A stretch of DNA of 64,000 nucleotides from Bacteroides sp. M10 (GCF_014334015.1 NZ_CP060488.1:4980501-5044500), one strand, 5' to 3'. Shown: positions 1-8,707, counted from the stretch's first letter. Numbers and translations: made by a program. Notes: generated by a model from the letters alone, not told the origin.

Positions 1-1200
1 TACATTTCCAAGACTCGTTTGTAATTGCCCATAAGTAACTAAGTCCGTGAAGTATCCCGAAATTTCTCCCTGGAAACTCACGTTTCCCAAACGTTCGAGA
101 AGAGGAGGAACTCCATTATAATTATGGCTCAAATTACGCACTAAAAAACCGACTCCACGCGTATTGGCCGAAAGTTCGGAAAGAGTTCCATATACATACG
201 CATCTTGTGGACGCGATAAGTCCTGAAGCGATACATCTCCTCGCAGACGGAACTGACGGTCATCGGCTGTAATCTCCAGATGCGAACAAGTCAACTGATC
301 CACAGTTCCCTTCACCTCCATGTCCAACGTCACCGGTTCCTTAAAATGCGAGAGGATAGGGACAAAAGGGGAAATATCTTTTAAAGTAACTTGCGATGGC
401 AAAGTACGGAAAGAGAAATGCACCTGTTCTGTAAAACGGTCAAAAGCTTTCAAACTATCATACTCCAAATGAATAGTATCGAGCTTGAGAGAGGTTTCGG
501 GCAATTCTATTGTAAAATTATCAATGTTTGTCTGCTTGTTATTGGCAACCAGTTTCAAACTCATTTTTTTCAAAGAGAAGCCGGATGCTTTTTCATCAAG
601 GCTCAATCGCTTGATCCCTAAATTCAAAGAGTCCTTACTTAATGCCTTCAGCGATATATTAGCGATGATATTTTGAAGCTGAATATGCTTAGCGTTAAAT
701 TTCCCCGGTGTTTCTTCTTCCGACAACACATGATAAGACATCCTTCCACGACGAATCAGGATGGAATTAATACGCAAATCAAGAGAGTTTTCTTTCTTCA
801 CGGTATCTTTGGAAGCAAAAGCATCCAAAACAAACTTAAAATTAGGAGGGGAATCCGGAGTCTCTTTCCGGAGATTGATATTAAATCCGAAAAGCTGGAC
901 ACTGCTAATGGATATCTTTCCTTTAAAAAAAGGCATAATATCGAACTTGGCAGACAAACGTGTGACTTTGAGCATTTCCTGACCACTCTGATCGTCAAGC
1001 AATACATCATCAATAATAATACGGTTCAATAGACCGATATTAATTCTACCAATTACTACCTTTGTATTTAAAACTTCGGAAAGTTCTTCAGCTACAAATA
1101 CACTCATTGCTTGCTGAATGTTTGGTATATTCAGCAAAACAATAGTCCCGATATATACTCCCAGTACAATACCTACTACCCAGCGTACAGTCTTTTTCAG
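1..1200 (-). CDS. TamB/AsmA-like translocation and assembly protein, N-terminal part (runs off window)
   Basis: The minus-strand frame is open from about 1221 to the window edge, giving the first 400 or so residues of a large protein. It begins with one hydrophobic segment (about residues 5-27, TVRWVVGIVLGVYIGTIVLL) followed by beta-rich sequence of the AsmA/TamB (DUF490) kind, such as LNTKVVIGRINIGLLNR. Family knowledge: TamB-like proteins are anchored in the inner membrane, span the periplasm and move lipid or help outer-membrane protein assembly. No ATG, GTG or TTG lies between the upstream in-frame stop (1222-1224) and the membrane segment; the likely start is CTG at 1198-1200, and the first ATG (1105-1107) would remove the anchor. 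The -7 box at 1234-1241 fits a start near 1200. The C-terminal TamB domain lies outside the window. Confidence 0.8.
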   Translation of the reverse strand, partial: MKKTVRWVVGIVLGVYIGTIVLLNIPNIQQAMSVFVAEELSEVLNTKVVIGRINIGLLNRIIIDDVLLDDQSGQEMLKVTRLSAKFDIMPFFKGKISISSVQLFGFNINLRKETPDSPPNFKFVLDAFASKDTVKKENSLDLRINSILIRRGRMSYHVLSEEETPGKFNAKHIQLQNIIANISLKALSKDSLNLGIKRLSLDEKASGFSLKKMSLKLVANNKQTNIDNFTIELPETSLKLDTIHLEYDSLKAFDRFTEQVHFSFRTLPSQVTLKDISPFVPILSHFKEPVTLDMEVKGTVDQLTCSHLEITADDRQFRLRGDVSLQDLSRPQDAYVYGTLSELSANTRGVGFLVRNLSHNYNGVPPLLERLGNVSFQGEISGYFTDLVTYGQLQTSLGNV

Positions 1201-1233
1201 CGTTCTGATATGCGATAACTTTTATTTTGCGAA

Positions 1234-1241
1234 CAAAAATA
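1234..1241 (-). promoter_or_regulatory. Promoter -7 box (TATTTTTG) of the TamB-like gene
   Basis: It matches the Bacteroides -7 consensus TAnnTTTG on the minus strand. Transcription would start near 1227, about 27 bases before the proposed CTG start. Confidence 0.55.
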
Positions 1242-1275
1242 TAAAATAGTTCGTTACGAATCGTAGTTTTATGAT

Positions 1276-1283
1276 TACTTTTG
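1276..1283 (+). promoter_or_regulatory. Promoter -7 box (TACTTTTG) of tsaD
   Basis: TAnnTTTG match with a weak -33 box (TTCG, 1250-1253) about 22 bases upstream. The start codon of tsaD follows 24 bases later. Confidence 0.6.
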
Positions 1284-1307
1284 CACCGTTTAATAGTTTA
1301 AATACTT

Positions 1308-2327
1308 ATGAGTGCAATAATTTTAGGAATTGAATCCTCCTGTGACGATACGTCGGCAGCCGTAATCAAGGATGGTTATTTGCTGTCAAATGTGGTATCA
1401 AGTCAAGCCGTACATGAAGCATACGGCGGAGTAGTACCCGAATTGGCTTCACGGGCACACCAACAAAACATCGTACCGGTAGTACATGAAGCATTAAAAC
1501 GTGCCGGCGTCACCAAAGAAGAGTTGAGCGCAGTAGCTTTCACTCGCGGACCGGGATTGATGGGGTCTTTGCTTGTTGGAGTCTCCTTTGCAAAAGGATT
1601 CGCTCGTTCTTTAAACATTCCAATGATTGATGTTAATCATTTGACCGGACATGTTTTAGCTCATTTTATTAAAGCAGAAGGAGAAGAGGAGAGGCAACCT
1701 GTTTACCCATTTCTCTGTTTGCTGGTATCCGGAGGAAATTCACAAATCATACTGGTCAAAGCCTATAATGATATGGAGATTCTTGGACAGACTATTGACG
1801 ATGCCGCAGGTGAAGCTATTGATAAATGCTCTAAGGTGATGGGACTTGGTTATCCCGGCGGACCGATCATTGACAAACTGGCTCGTCAGGGAAATCCGAA
1901 AGCTTTTACATTCAGCAAACCGCATATCCCTGGTCTGGATTACAGTTTCAGTGGATTGAAAACTTCCTTTTTATATTCATTACGCGACTGGTTAAAGGAA
2001 GATCCCGATTTCATAGAGCACCATAAAGTAGATCTTGCAGCATCATTGGAGGCTACTGTAGTGGATATTCTGATGGATAAATTACGAAAAGCCGCTAAAG
2101 AGTATAAGATTAATGAAATAGCTGTGGCCGGAGGAGTTTCTGCAAATAATGGATTGCGTAATGCTTTCCGGGAACATGCCGAGAAATATGGCTGGAACAT
2201 TTTTATCCCTAAATTCAGTTATACGACTGATAATGCAGCCATGATCGCCATTACCGGATATTTCAAATATCTGGATAAGGACTTTTGTTCTATTGATCTT
2301 CCGGCTTATTCTCGTGTGACGTTATAA
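1308..2327 (+). CDS. tsaD: tRNA N6-threonylcarbamoyladenosine transferase TsaD
   Basis: TsaD transfers the threonylcarbamoyl group from TC-AMP to A37 of tRNAs that read ANN codons, working with TsaB and TsaE in the cytoplasm. The 339-residue length is normal. Visible signatures are the N-terminal GIESSCDDTS phosphate-binding motif, the metal-binding HLTGH (HxxxH) near residue 111, GGVSANNGLR, and the late TTDNAAMIA motif with the metal-ligand Asp. It is divergent from the TamB-like gene, with back-to-back promoters between 1234 and 1283. cinA follows 44 bases downstream with no clear promoter of its own, so the two may share a transcript. Confidence 0.97.
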   Translation: MSAIILGIESSCDDTSAAVIKDGYLLSNVVSSQAVHEAYGGVVPELASRAHQQNIVPVVHEALKRAGVTKEELSAVAFTRGPGLMGSLLVGVSFAKGFARSLNIPMIDVNHLTGHVLAHFIKAEGEEERQPVYPFLCLLVSGGNSQIILVKAYNDMEILGQTIDDAAGEAIDKCSKVMGLGYPGGPIIDKLARQGNPKAFTFSKPHIPGLDYSFSGLKTSFLYSLRDWLKEDPDFIEHHKVDLAASLEATVVDILMDKLRKAAKEYKINEIAVAGGVSANNGLRNAFREHAEKYGWNIFIPKFSYTTDNAAMIAITGYFKYLDKDFCSIDLPAYSRVTL

Positions 2328-2371
2328 TTGGGTATACCTTATTATATATAATAGGATAAAAACTAAGAAGT

Positions 2372-3604
2372 ATGTTTGCCGAAATAATAACCATTGGCGA
2401 CGAACTGTTGATAGGACAGGTTGTCGACACTAATTCAGCCTGGATGGGGCAAGAATTAAATAAAATAGGCATCGAGGTTCTTCGTATTGTTTCAATCCGT
2501 GATCGGGAAAAGGAAATCTTGGAAGCGATTGATAATGCGATGGAAAGGGTGAATATTGTTTTAGTAACCGGAGGACTCGGACCTACCAAAGACGATATCA
2601 CCAAACAAACTTTATGCAAATACTTTCATACGGAACTGGTTTTCAGTGAAGAAGTATTCGAAAACGTAAAACGGGTACTGGCAGGGAAAATCCCAATGAA
2701 TGCACTCAACAAAAGCCAGGCAATGGTTCCGAAAGATTGTACTGTGATAAATAATCCTGTAGGAAGTGCTTCTGTCAGCTGGTTCGAAAGAGATGAAAAG
2801 GTACTTGTTTCCATGCCGGGCGTTCCGCAAGAGATGACTGCCGTAATGACAGAAAGTGTATTACCTAAACTGCACGAGAGATTTCAAACGGATGTGATTA
2901 TGCATCAAACATTTCTTGTACAACACTATCCGGAATCCGTATTGGCAGAAAAACTGGAACCGTGGGAGAGTGCTCTGCCGGAATGTATCAAATTGGCATA
3001 TTTACCTAAGCTGGGGATTATTCGTCTTAGACTGACAGGGCGCGGACAAAACAGGGAAGAAGTAAAAGTTCTTCTTGAACGTGAAAAGGTAAAATTAGAG
3101 GAAATACTTGGTGAAGACATTTTCAGTGAAGAAGATACGCCTTTGGAAGTTATAGTCGGTGAACTTTTAAAAAAGAAGAAATTGACCGTTTCCACCGCAG
3201 AAAGTTGTACAGGAGGCAGTATTGCCGCACGTTTGACCTCCATTGCCGGTAGTTCTGAATATTTTAACGGAAGCGTAGTAGCCTATTCAAATGAAGTAAA
3301 AATGGGACTTTTACACGTTTCCTCCGAGACATTGGAGCAACATGGGGCCGTCAGCGAAGAAACTGTGATTGAAATGGTAAAAGGTGCGATGAAAGCACTA
3401 AAAACCGATTGCGCCGTTGCTACTTCAGGGATAGCAGGCCCTGGAGGGGGTACTCCCGAGAAGCCGGTGGGAACTGTTTGGATAGCTGCTGGTTATAAAA
3501 ACGAAATTCGTACTTACAAACAGGAAACGAACCGCGGAAGAAGCATGAATATCGAAAGAGCAGGCAATAATGCACTATTAATGCTCTGTGATTTACTCAA
3601 ATAA
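2372..3604 (+). CDS. cinA: CinA-family nicotinamide-nucleotide amidohydrolase
   Basis: Full-length 410-residue two-domain CinA. Residues 1 to about 170 form the MoaB/MogA-like (MoCF) domain with [11 protein letters not shown]. About 250-410 form the CinA C-terminal deamidase domain with STAESCTGG and [20 protein letters not shown]. Family knowledge: the C-terminal domain hydrolyses nicotinamide mononucleotide to nicotinate mononucleotide in pyridine-nucleotide salvage, and the N-terminal domain has ADP-ribose pyrophosphatase activity in some homologues. It probably shares a transcript with tsaD. The short gap holds an AT palindrome (2337-2355) but no recognisable promoter. Confidence 0.95.
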   Translation: MFAEIITIGDELLIGQVVDTNSAWMGQELNKIGIEVLRIVSIRDREKEILEAIDNAMERVNIVLVTGGLGPTKDDITKQTLCKYFHTELVFSEEVFENVKRVLAGKIPMNALNKSQAMVPKDCTVINNPVGSASVSWFERDEKVLVSMPGVPQEMTAVMTESVLPKLHERFQTDVIMHQTFLVQHYPESVLAEKLEPWESALPECIKLAYLPKLGIIRLRLTGRGQNREEVKVLLEREKVKLEEILGEDIFSEEDTPLEVIVGELLKKKKLTVSTAESCTGGSIAARLTSIAGSSEYFNGSVVAYSNEVKMGLLHVSSETLEQHGAVSEETVIEMVKGAMKALKTDCAVATSGIAGPGGGTPEKPVGTVWIAAGYKNEIRTYKQETNRGRSMNIERAGNNALLMLCDLLK

Positions 3605-3645
3605 AGAAAAATAGGTGCCTGGAAGTGAATTATTTTAGGAAATTC

Positions 3646-3676
3646 TTGTTTTATACGGATAAAAGTGCTTACTTTG
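3646..3676 (+). promoter_or_regulatory. Promoter of the rpmB-rpmG-DUF4295 operon
   Basis: A TTGT (-33 like, 3646-3649) and a TTACTTTG (-7 like, 3669-3676; one mismatch to TAnnTTTG) are separated by 19 bases, the usual Bacteroides spacing. Confidence 0.5.
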
Positions 3677-3726
3677 CGTCCTGTTTGAAAGAAGTATAGA
3701 TATAAAACTATAAAAATAAGATAGAA

Positions 3727-3987
3727 ATGTCGAAGATTTGTCAAATTACCGGAAAGAAAGCCATGATTGGCAACAATGTTTCACACTCAAAGAGAAGAAC
3801 TAAAAGAACCTTTGATTTGAACTTGTTTAACAAAAAGTTCTATTATGTAGAACAAGATTGTTGGATCAGCCTTAGCATTTGTGCTAACGGGTTGCGTATT
3901 ATCAACAAAAAAGGACTGGATGCTGCGCTGACTGAAGCAGTGGCTAAAGGTTATTGTGATTGGAAAAGCATTAAAGTAATCGGCTAA
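3727..3987 (+). CDS. rpmB: 50S ribosomal protein bL28
   Basis: 86-residue basic protein beginning [21 protein letters not shown], the standard bL28 N-terminus, with normal length. It is a structural component of the large subunit. It lacks a complete set of paired CxxC zinc ligands, so it is the zinc-independent form. rpmG follows 21 bases later and a DUF4295 gene after that, the typical Bacteroidota arrangement. Confidence 0.97.
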   Translation: MSKICQITGKKAMIGNNVSHSKRRTKRTFDLNLFNKKFYYVEQDCWISLSICANGLRIINKKGLDAALTEAVAKGYCDWKSIKVIG

Positions 3988-4008
3988 ACGTAGAGGAGAA
4001 AACTTACA

Positions 4009-4197
4009 ATGGCAAAGAAAGCAAAAGGTAACAGAGTGCAAGTGATTCTGGAATGTACAGAACACAAAGACAGTGGAATGCCGGGAACATCTCGTTATAT
4101 CACAACTAAGAATAGAAAGAATACTACAGAAAGACTTGAGTTGAAAAAATACAACCCGATTCTGAAGAGAGTAACAGTACACAAGGAAATTAAATAA
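4009..4197 (+). CDS. rpmG: 50S ribosomal protein bL33 (cysteine-poor form)
   Basis: 62 residues, starting [20 protein letters not shown], with the bL33 motif [21 protein letters not shown]. Only one cysteine is present, so the four-cysteine zinc site of the C+ form is absent and the protein should not need zinc. It is second in the rpmB operon, and the next gene starts 16 bases downstream. Confidence 0.96.
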   Translation: MAKKAKGNRVQVILECTEHKDSGMPGTSRYITTKNRKNTTERLELKKYNPILKRVTVHKEIK

Positions 4198-4213
4198 TAA
4201 AGTAGTATAACCC

Positions 4214-4372
4214 ATGGCAAAGAAAACAGTAGCAAGTTTGCACGAAGGTTCTAAAGAAGGTCGTGCTTATACCAAGGTTATCAAAATGGTAAAATCTCCG
4301 AAAACTGGAGCATACGTTTTTGATGAACAAATGGTTCCTAATGAAAAAGTACAAGACTTTTTCAAAAAATAA
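4214..4372 (+). CDS. DUF4295 small basic protein, probable Bacteroidota ribosomal protein
   Basis: A 52-residue basic reading frame, MAKKTVASLHEGSKEGRAYT onward and ending DFFKK. It begins 16 bases after rpmG and ends just before a strong terminator, so it is the last gene of the ribosomal-protein operon. It matches the DUF4295 family, which is restricted to Bacteroidota and typically sits between rpmG and ftsY. I recall that a Bacteroidota-specific ribosomal protein, bL38, was assigned from cryo-EM of a Flavobacterium ribosome and may be this family; I cannot verify that here. Size, charge and operon position all support a role on the ribosome. Confidence 0.88.
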   Translation: MAKKTVASLHEGSKEGRAYTKVIKMVKSPKTGAYVFDEQMVPNEKVQDFFKK

Positions 4373-4401
4373 TCGAAATAGCATATACGCTATAACTGCA
4401 A

Positions 4402-4436
4402 AATCCTCTCATTGGCGAACAATGAGGGGATTTTTT
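4402..4436 (+). terminator. Rho-independent terminator of the rpmB operon
   Basis: Stem CCTCTCATTG / CAATGAGGGG (4405-4414 with 4420-4429, one G-U pair), five-base loop, then TTTTTT. Confidence 0.88.
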
Positions 4437-4471
4437 ATTGCTTCTTTTTTTACTTTTCCAATCCTTTGTTA

Positions 4472-4479
4472 TATCTTTG
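4472..4479 (+). promoter_or_regulatory. Promoter -7 box (TATCTTTG) of the ftsY operon
   Basis: Exact TAnnTTTG. Transcription would start near 4486, downstream of an upstream in-frame ATG at 4412 and before the ATG at 4511, which supports the shorter FtsY start. Confidence 0.65.
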
Positions 4480-4510
4480 TAGCAAATGTATTATACAAAC
4501 AAGTGTAAAT

Positions 4511-5470
4511 ATGGGATTTTTTAGTTTTTTTTCAAAGGAGAAGAAGGAAACTTTAGATAAAGGATTATCTAAAACCAAAGAGAGCGTATTCAGTAAAATA
4601 GCTCGTGCTGTGGCTGGCAAGTCAAAAGTAGACGATGAAGTATTAGATAATCTGGAAGAAGTACTGATTACATCTGACGTAGGTGTAGAAACAACTTTAA
4701 ATATTATCAAGCGCATCGAAAAACGTGCTGCTGCAGATAAGTATGTAAATACTCAGGAACTGAATCTTATATTACGTGACGAAATAGCAGCTTTGCTTAC
4801 TGAAAATAATTCGGATGATGTAGCTGATTTCGACGTACTCATCGCAAGAAAACCTTATGTCATTATGGTTGTGGGAGTAAATGGGGTAGGTAAAACTACA
4901 ACCATTGGTAAACTGGCTTATCAATTCAAGAAAGCAGGTAAATCCGTTTACTTGGGAGCCGCTGACACTTTCCGCGCTGCAGCTGTGGAACAGCTAATGA
5001 TTTGGGGAGAGCGGGTAGGAGTTCCCGTAGTTAAACAGAAAATGGGAGCAGATCCCGCATCTGTGGCTTATGACACTCTTAGTTCGGCCGTTGCCAATAA
5101 CGCAGATGTGGTTATTATTGATACAGCCGGTCGTCTGCATAATAAGGTAGGCTTAATGAACGAACTGACCAAAATTAAGAATGTGATGAAAAAGGTAGTG
5201 CCTGATGCACCGGATGAAGTTTTATTGGTACTGGACGGTTCCACCGGACAAAATGCATTTGAGCAAGCCAAACAATTTACTTTGGCGACGGAAGTTACCG
5301 CTATGGCCATCACTAAGCTTGATGGAACCGCCAAAGGTGGTGTTGTGATTGGTATTTCCGATCAATTCAAGATTCCTGTTAAGTATATCGGACTAGGCGA
5401 AGGCATGGAAGACCTGCAGGTATTCCGTAAAAATGAATTCGTTGATTCCTTGTTTGGAGAAAATGCATGA
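4511..5470 (+). CDS. ftsY: Signal recognition particle receptor FtsY
   Basis: 319-residue SRP receptor GTPase that docks ribosome-nascent chain-SRP complexes at the inner membrane. The start MGFFSFFSKEKKETLDKG was chosen because it lies downstream of the promoter box and because the longer frame begins inside the upstream terminator. The N (helical) domain is followed by the G domain with GVNGVGKTTTIGKLA (P-loop), DTFRAAA, DTAGRLHNK and TKLDGTAKGG. The acidic A domain of E. coli FtsY is missing, as in many non-proteobacterial forms. Its stop overlaps the rimO start (ATGA), so the genes are translationally coupled. Confidence 0.96.
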   Translation: MGFFSFFSKEKKETLDKGLSKTKESVFSKIARAVAGKSKVDDEVLDNLEEVLITSDVGVETTLNIIKRIEKRAAADKYVNTQELNLILRDEIAALLTENNSDDVADFDVLIARKPYVIMVVGVNGVGKTTTIGKLAYQFKKAGKSVYLGAADTFRAAAVEQLMIWGERVGVPVVKQKMGADPASVAYDTLSSAVANNADVVIIDTAGRLHNKVGLMNELTKIKNVMKKVVPDAPDEVLLVLDGSTGQNAFEQAKQFTLATEVTAMAITKLDGTAKGGVVIGISDQFKIPVKYIGLGEGMEDLQVFRKNEFVDSLFGENA

Positions 5471-6777
5471 AAAGAAAAACAATAGATATTATTACTTTAG
5501 GATGTTCTAAAAATCTGGTTGACTCCGAGCAGCTAATGCGCCAATTGGAGGAAGTCGGATACAGCATAACTCATGACACTGAAAATCCGCAAGGGGAAAT
5601 TGCGGTAATCAATACATGTGGGTTCATTGGTGATGCCAAAGAAGAATCCATTAATATGATTCTGGAGTTCGCTGAAAGAAAAGAAGAAGGGGATTTAAAG
5701 AAACTTTTCGTGATGGGTTGTCTTTCCGAACGCTATCTCAAGGAATTAGCTGTTGAGATACCGCAGGTAGACAAATTTTACGGGAAGTTTAATTGGAAGG
5801 AGCTTTTGCAGGACTTGGGAAAGGTCTATCACGATGAATTATATATCGAACGGACATTGACAACTCCCCAGCATTATGCTTACCTGAAAATTTCAGAAGG
5901 ATGTGATCGTAAATGTTCTTATTGTGCTATTCCCATTATTACAGGACACCATATTTCCAAGCCAATAGAAGAAATTCTGGACGAAGTACGATACCTGGTA
6001 TCGCAAGGCGTGAAGGAATTTCAGGTGATCGCACAAGAATTGACTTATTATGGGATCGACCGGTATAAGAAACAAATGCTTCCGGAATTGATTGAGCGTA
6101 TTTCTGATATCCCCGGGGTGGAATGGATTCGCTTGCATTATGCTTATCCAGCACATTTTCCAACAGATTTATTCCGGGTTATGCGCGAACGTGACAATGT
6201 ATGCAAATACATGGACATTGCCCTTCAGCACATCAGTGACAATATGTTGAAGTTAATGCGCCGACAAGTGAGCAAAGAGGATACTTACCAATTGATCGAA
6301 CAATTCCGTAAAGAAGTGCCGGGTATTCACCTGAGGACGACTTTAATGGTAGGACATCCCGGAGAAACAGAGGAAGACTTCGAAGATCTCAAAGAATTTG
6401 TACGTAAAGTACGTTTTGATCGAATGGGTGCTTTCGCATATTCCGAAGAAGAAGGGACTTATGCTGCAGAAACATACGAAGATTCTATTCCACAAGAGGT
6501 TAAACAAGCCCGACTTGATGAATTGATGGATATCCAGCAAGGTATTTCGGCAGAGTTAAGTGCAGAAAAGATCGGCAAACAGATGAAAGTTATCATCGAT
6601 CGCCTAGAAGGAGATTATTATATCGGACGGACAGAATTTGATTCACCGGAAGTAGATCCGGAAGTATTGATTGATCGTTCAGAGAGAGAACTTAAGATCG
6701 GACAGTTTTATCAGGTAGAAGTGGTGAATGCGGACGATTTTGATTTATATGCAAAGATTATAAATGACTATGAATAA
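5467..6777 (+). CDS. rimO: Ribosomal protein uS12 methylthiotransferase RimO
   Basis: 436-residue radical-SAM enzyme that methylthiolates the conserved aspartate of ribosomal protein uS12. The N-terminal MTTase domain carries the second cluster cysteines (TLGCSKN, NTCGF, MGCLSER). The radical-SAM CDRKCSYCAIP motif (CxxxCxxC) follows at about residue 146, and a TRAM domain ends the protein. The motif LGCSKNLVDSE separates RimO from MiaB. It overlaps ftsY by 4 bases and the HU gene downstream by up to 14 bases, so it is the centre of a tight operon. Confidence 0.96.
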   Translation: MKRKTIDIITLGCSKNLVDSEQLMRQLEEVGYSITHDTENPQGEIAVINTCGFIGDAKEESINMILEFAERKEEGDLKKLFVMGCLSERYLKELAVEIPQVDKFYGKFNWKELLQDLGKVYHDELYIERTLTTPQHYAYLKISEGCDRKCSYCAIPIITGHHISKPIEEILDEVRYLVSQGVKEFQVIAQELTYYGIDRYKKQMLPELIERISDIPGVEWIRLHYAYPAHFPTDLFRVMRERDNVCKYMDIALQHISDNMLKLMRRQVSKEDTYQLIEQFRKEVPGIHLRTTLMVGHPGETEEDFEDLKEFVRKVRFDRMGAFAYSEEEGTYAAETYEDSIPQEVKQARLDELMDIQQGISAELSAEKIGKQMKVIIDRLEGDYYIGRTEFDSPEVDPEVLIDRSERELKIGQFYQVEVVNADDFDLYAKIINDYE

Positions 6778-7042
6778 TAAGGAATTTACATCCGAACTAG
6801 CGGAAAGATTGGGATACACAATCAAGGATACTTCCGAATTGATGAATTCTTTGTTGTCCAGTATGACACAAGAATTGGAAGAAGGTAATGTGATTGCAAT
6901 TCAAGGATTCGGTTCTTTTGAAGTGAAAAAGAAAGCGGAACGGATTTCAATCAACCCGGCAAGCAAACAACGCATGCTGGTTCCACCTAAATTGGTATTA
7001 TCGTATAGACCTAGCAATACATTGAAAGATAAGTTTAAATAA
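6764..7042 (+). CDS. HU-family DNA-binding protein
   Basis: 92 residues, a full HU/IHF fold. It has helical N-terminal sequence (TSELAERLGYTIKDTSELMN), then GFGSFEVKKKAERISINPAS, and the arm and C-terminal region PPKLVLSYRPSNTLKDKF. It would act as a dimeric nucleoid protein that bends DNA. The frame starts inside rimO; ATG at 6764 or 6770 is possible. A second HU gene with extra domains starts 12 bases after its stop, so the two could be made together and possibly heterodimerise (inference). Confidence 0.92.
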   Translation: MTMNNKEFTSELAERLGYTIKDTSELMNSLLSSMTQELEEGNVIAIQGFGSFEVKKKAERISINPASKQRMLVPPKLVLSYRPSNTLKDKFK

Positions 7043-7054
7043 ATATTTCCCGTT

Positions 7055-8470
7055 ATGAATGAAAGACTAACAATTCAAGACCTTACTGACTTATTGGCAG
7101 CCAAACATAGCATGACCAAGAAAGACGCCGAAGCGTTTGTTAAAGAGTTTTTCCTCTTGATAGAACAAGCCTTGGAGAACGAAAAGACTGTAAAAATCAA
7201 AGGATTGGGAACTTTCAAACTTATTGATGTAGATAGCCGGGAAAGTGTCAATGTCAACACAGGAGAGCGTTTCCAGATAAAAGGACATACGAAAGTCTCA
7301 TTTTCTCCGGATGCAAATCTAAGGGATACGATAAATAAACCTTTTGCACACTTTGAGACTGTTGTATTGAATGAAAATACAATTCTGGAAGATACTCCGA
7401 TAGAAGAGACTGAGGAAGAAGAAACAGGAGAGGAAGCGTCAGCACAGGCAGTCTTGAATGAGATAGGTGATGACTCTGAAACTACTGTGATAGAAGAAAA
7501 TGAAGGTACTGATGATGGTCTTTCGGAAGAAGAGCCGATTCAGGAAGAGCAAATAGCCAGTCAGCCACTTGTGGAAGAGTCCATTGAAGAACCTGCTATT
7601 ACTGAGGAATCTGCAATAGCACAGGAATCGACAGAACAGACGTCTCCTAAAGAGCCCGAAGAAGCCATTACAGAGACTGATATCGAAGAAAAGGTAGAAC
7701 AGCTGGAAGATGAAGAGGTTCCGGAAGAGGAAATGATAATCGATGAGCAGCAAGCAGCATCTATTGAAGAAGAAAAAGAAGAGATCACTGCCGAAAAGAT
7801 TATAGAACAAGAGCTTCTAAAAGCAAATCTACAACCTGTGACTCCCATAGTGCCTCCTGCTGAAAAAGAAACGATAAAACCGGTCCAACTGGAACAAGTA
7901 TCCCAACCGGTTTCTAAAAAGACAGCCCCAGTGAAGGAAAAATCTCCTGTACCTTATTTAATAGCTGTTATTGTAGTCGTTTTGTTATTATGCGGAGGTG
8001 TCATTCTTTTTATTTATTATCCGGATTTATTCTCTTCTTCATCTGACAAGAATGCACTGGATATGCCGCCTGTGACCACTCAACCCGTTCAACCGGAAGC
8101 ACAGCTTTCTGATACGATTGCACATAAGGATACCACAAAGGTAATAACGCCTGATGTATCCAAAGTCGCTACCACGACACAACCGGTTGCCAAAAAAGAA
8201 GAAGCTATTCCTGTCAAAGCAGAACCTCAAACGGTTACACAACAACCTGCTACTTCTGCCTATCTGGATTCAGCATCTTATAAGATTACAGGAACCAAGA
8301 CAAAATATACAATCAAAGAAGGAGAAACTTTGACTAGGGTTTCCTTGCGTTTTTATGGTACAAAGGCAATGTGGCCATACATTGTGAAACACAATCCGAA
8401 GGTTATTAAGAACCCCAACAATGTACCGTATGGCACAACTATTGAAATACCGGAACTTACAAAAGAATAA
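7055..8470 (+). CDS. HU domain - acidic linker - transmembrane helix - LysM protein
   Basis: 471 residues in four parts. Residues 1 to about 95 form an HU fold (KKDAEAFVKEFF, KGLGTFKLIDVDSR). About 105-255 is a very Glu-rich linker. About 300-322 is a single membrane helix (YLIAVIVVVLLLCGGVILFI) preceded by lysines 289, 294 and 296. About 418-467 is a LysM-like domain (YTIKEGETLTRVSLRFYGTK, ending GTTIEIPEL). The positive-inside rule puts the HU domain in the cytoplasm and the LysM domain in the periplasm, where LysM usually binds peptidoglycan. The topology suggests a protein that links DNA to the cell wall. That role is inference; a membrane-bound regulator is an alternative. It is last in the ftsY-rimO-HU operon. 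Confidence 0.85.
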   Translation: MNERLTIQDLTDLLAAKHSMTKKDAEAFVKEFFLLIEQALENEKTVKIKGLGTFKLIDVDSRESVNVNTGERFQIKGHTKVSFSPDANLRDTINKPFAHFETVVLNENTILEDTPIEETEEEETGEEASAQAVLNEIGDDSETTVIEENEGTDDGLSEEEPIQEEQIASQPLVEESIEEPAITEESAIAQESTEQTSPKEPEEAITETDIEEKVEQLEDEEVPEEEMIIDEQQAASIEEEKEEITAEKIIEQELLKANLQPVTPIVPPAEKETIKPVQLEQVSQPVSKKTAPVKEKSPVPYLIAVIVVVLLLCGGVILFIYYPDLFSSSSDKNALDMPPVTTQPVQPEAQLSDTIAHKDTTKVITPDVSKVATTTQPVAKKEEAIPVKAEPQTVTQQPATSAYLDSASYKITGTKTKYTIKEGETLTRVSLRFYGTKAMWPYIVKHNPKVIKNPNNVPYGTTIEIPELTKE

Positions 8471-8484
8471 GTAGTTATAATCCA

Positions 8485-8522
8485 TTCACCCGACCATGCA
8501 AATCCTGTATTGGTCGGGTGAA
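8485..8522. terminator. Hairpin after the HU/LysM gene
   Basis: Perfect 12-bp stem (TTCACCCGACCA, 8485-8496, with 8511-8522) and a 14-base loop. There is no U-tract on the plus strand, so it may be an mRNA 3' end stabiliser or a Rho-type end rather than a classical terminator. Confidence 0.55.
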
Positions 8523-8596
8523 GTGTTATGGATGTACAAAAGCGTATGAAAGTACCTTAATCTAAAGATTTCGCATTGTTTTTTAATAAAAATTAG

Positions 8597-8627
8597 TTGC
8601 AATCGTTAATTATATGGCGTACTTTTG
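8597..8627 (+). promoter_or_regulatory. Promoter of the moxR-bat operon
   Basis: TTGC (8597-8600) and TACTTTTG (8620-8627) are 19 bases apart. The 5' leader then holds a 7-bp hairpin (AAGCCTT 8640-8646 with AAGGCTT 8658-8664) before the moxR start at 8708. Confidence 0.68.
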
Positions 8628-8707
8628 GGGCAAAATAAAAAGCCTTATGACACAGGCAAGGCTTACATAAAATTAATGGGATTTAAATAATAAAATATTA
8701 AGTATTT

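Noticed and set aside
391..1032. Plus-strand open frames of up to 119 codons in the first kilobase
   Set aside because: They lie opposite the TamB-like frame, which shows continuous family-type sequence; the plus frames have no recognisable protein features.
3514..4215. Minus-strand frames of 76 and 142 codons over the ribosomal protein genes
   Set aside because: They are antisense to rpmB and rpmG, whose products are certain.
4412..4510. 33-codon N-terminal extension of FtsY
   Set aside because: It starts inside the upstream terminator and crosses the -7 box; translation from 4511 gives a normal FtsY N-terminus.
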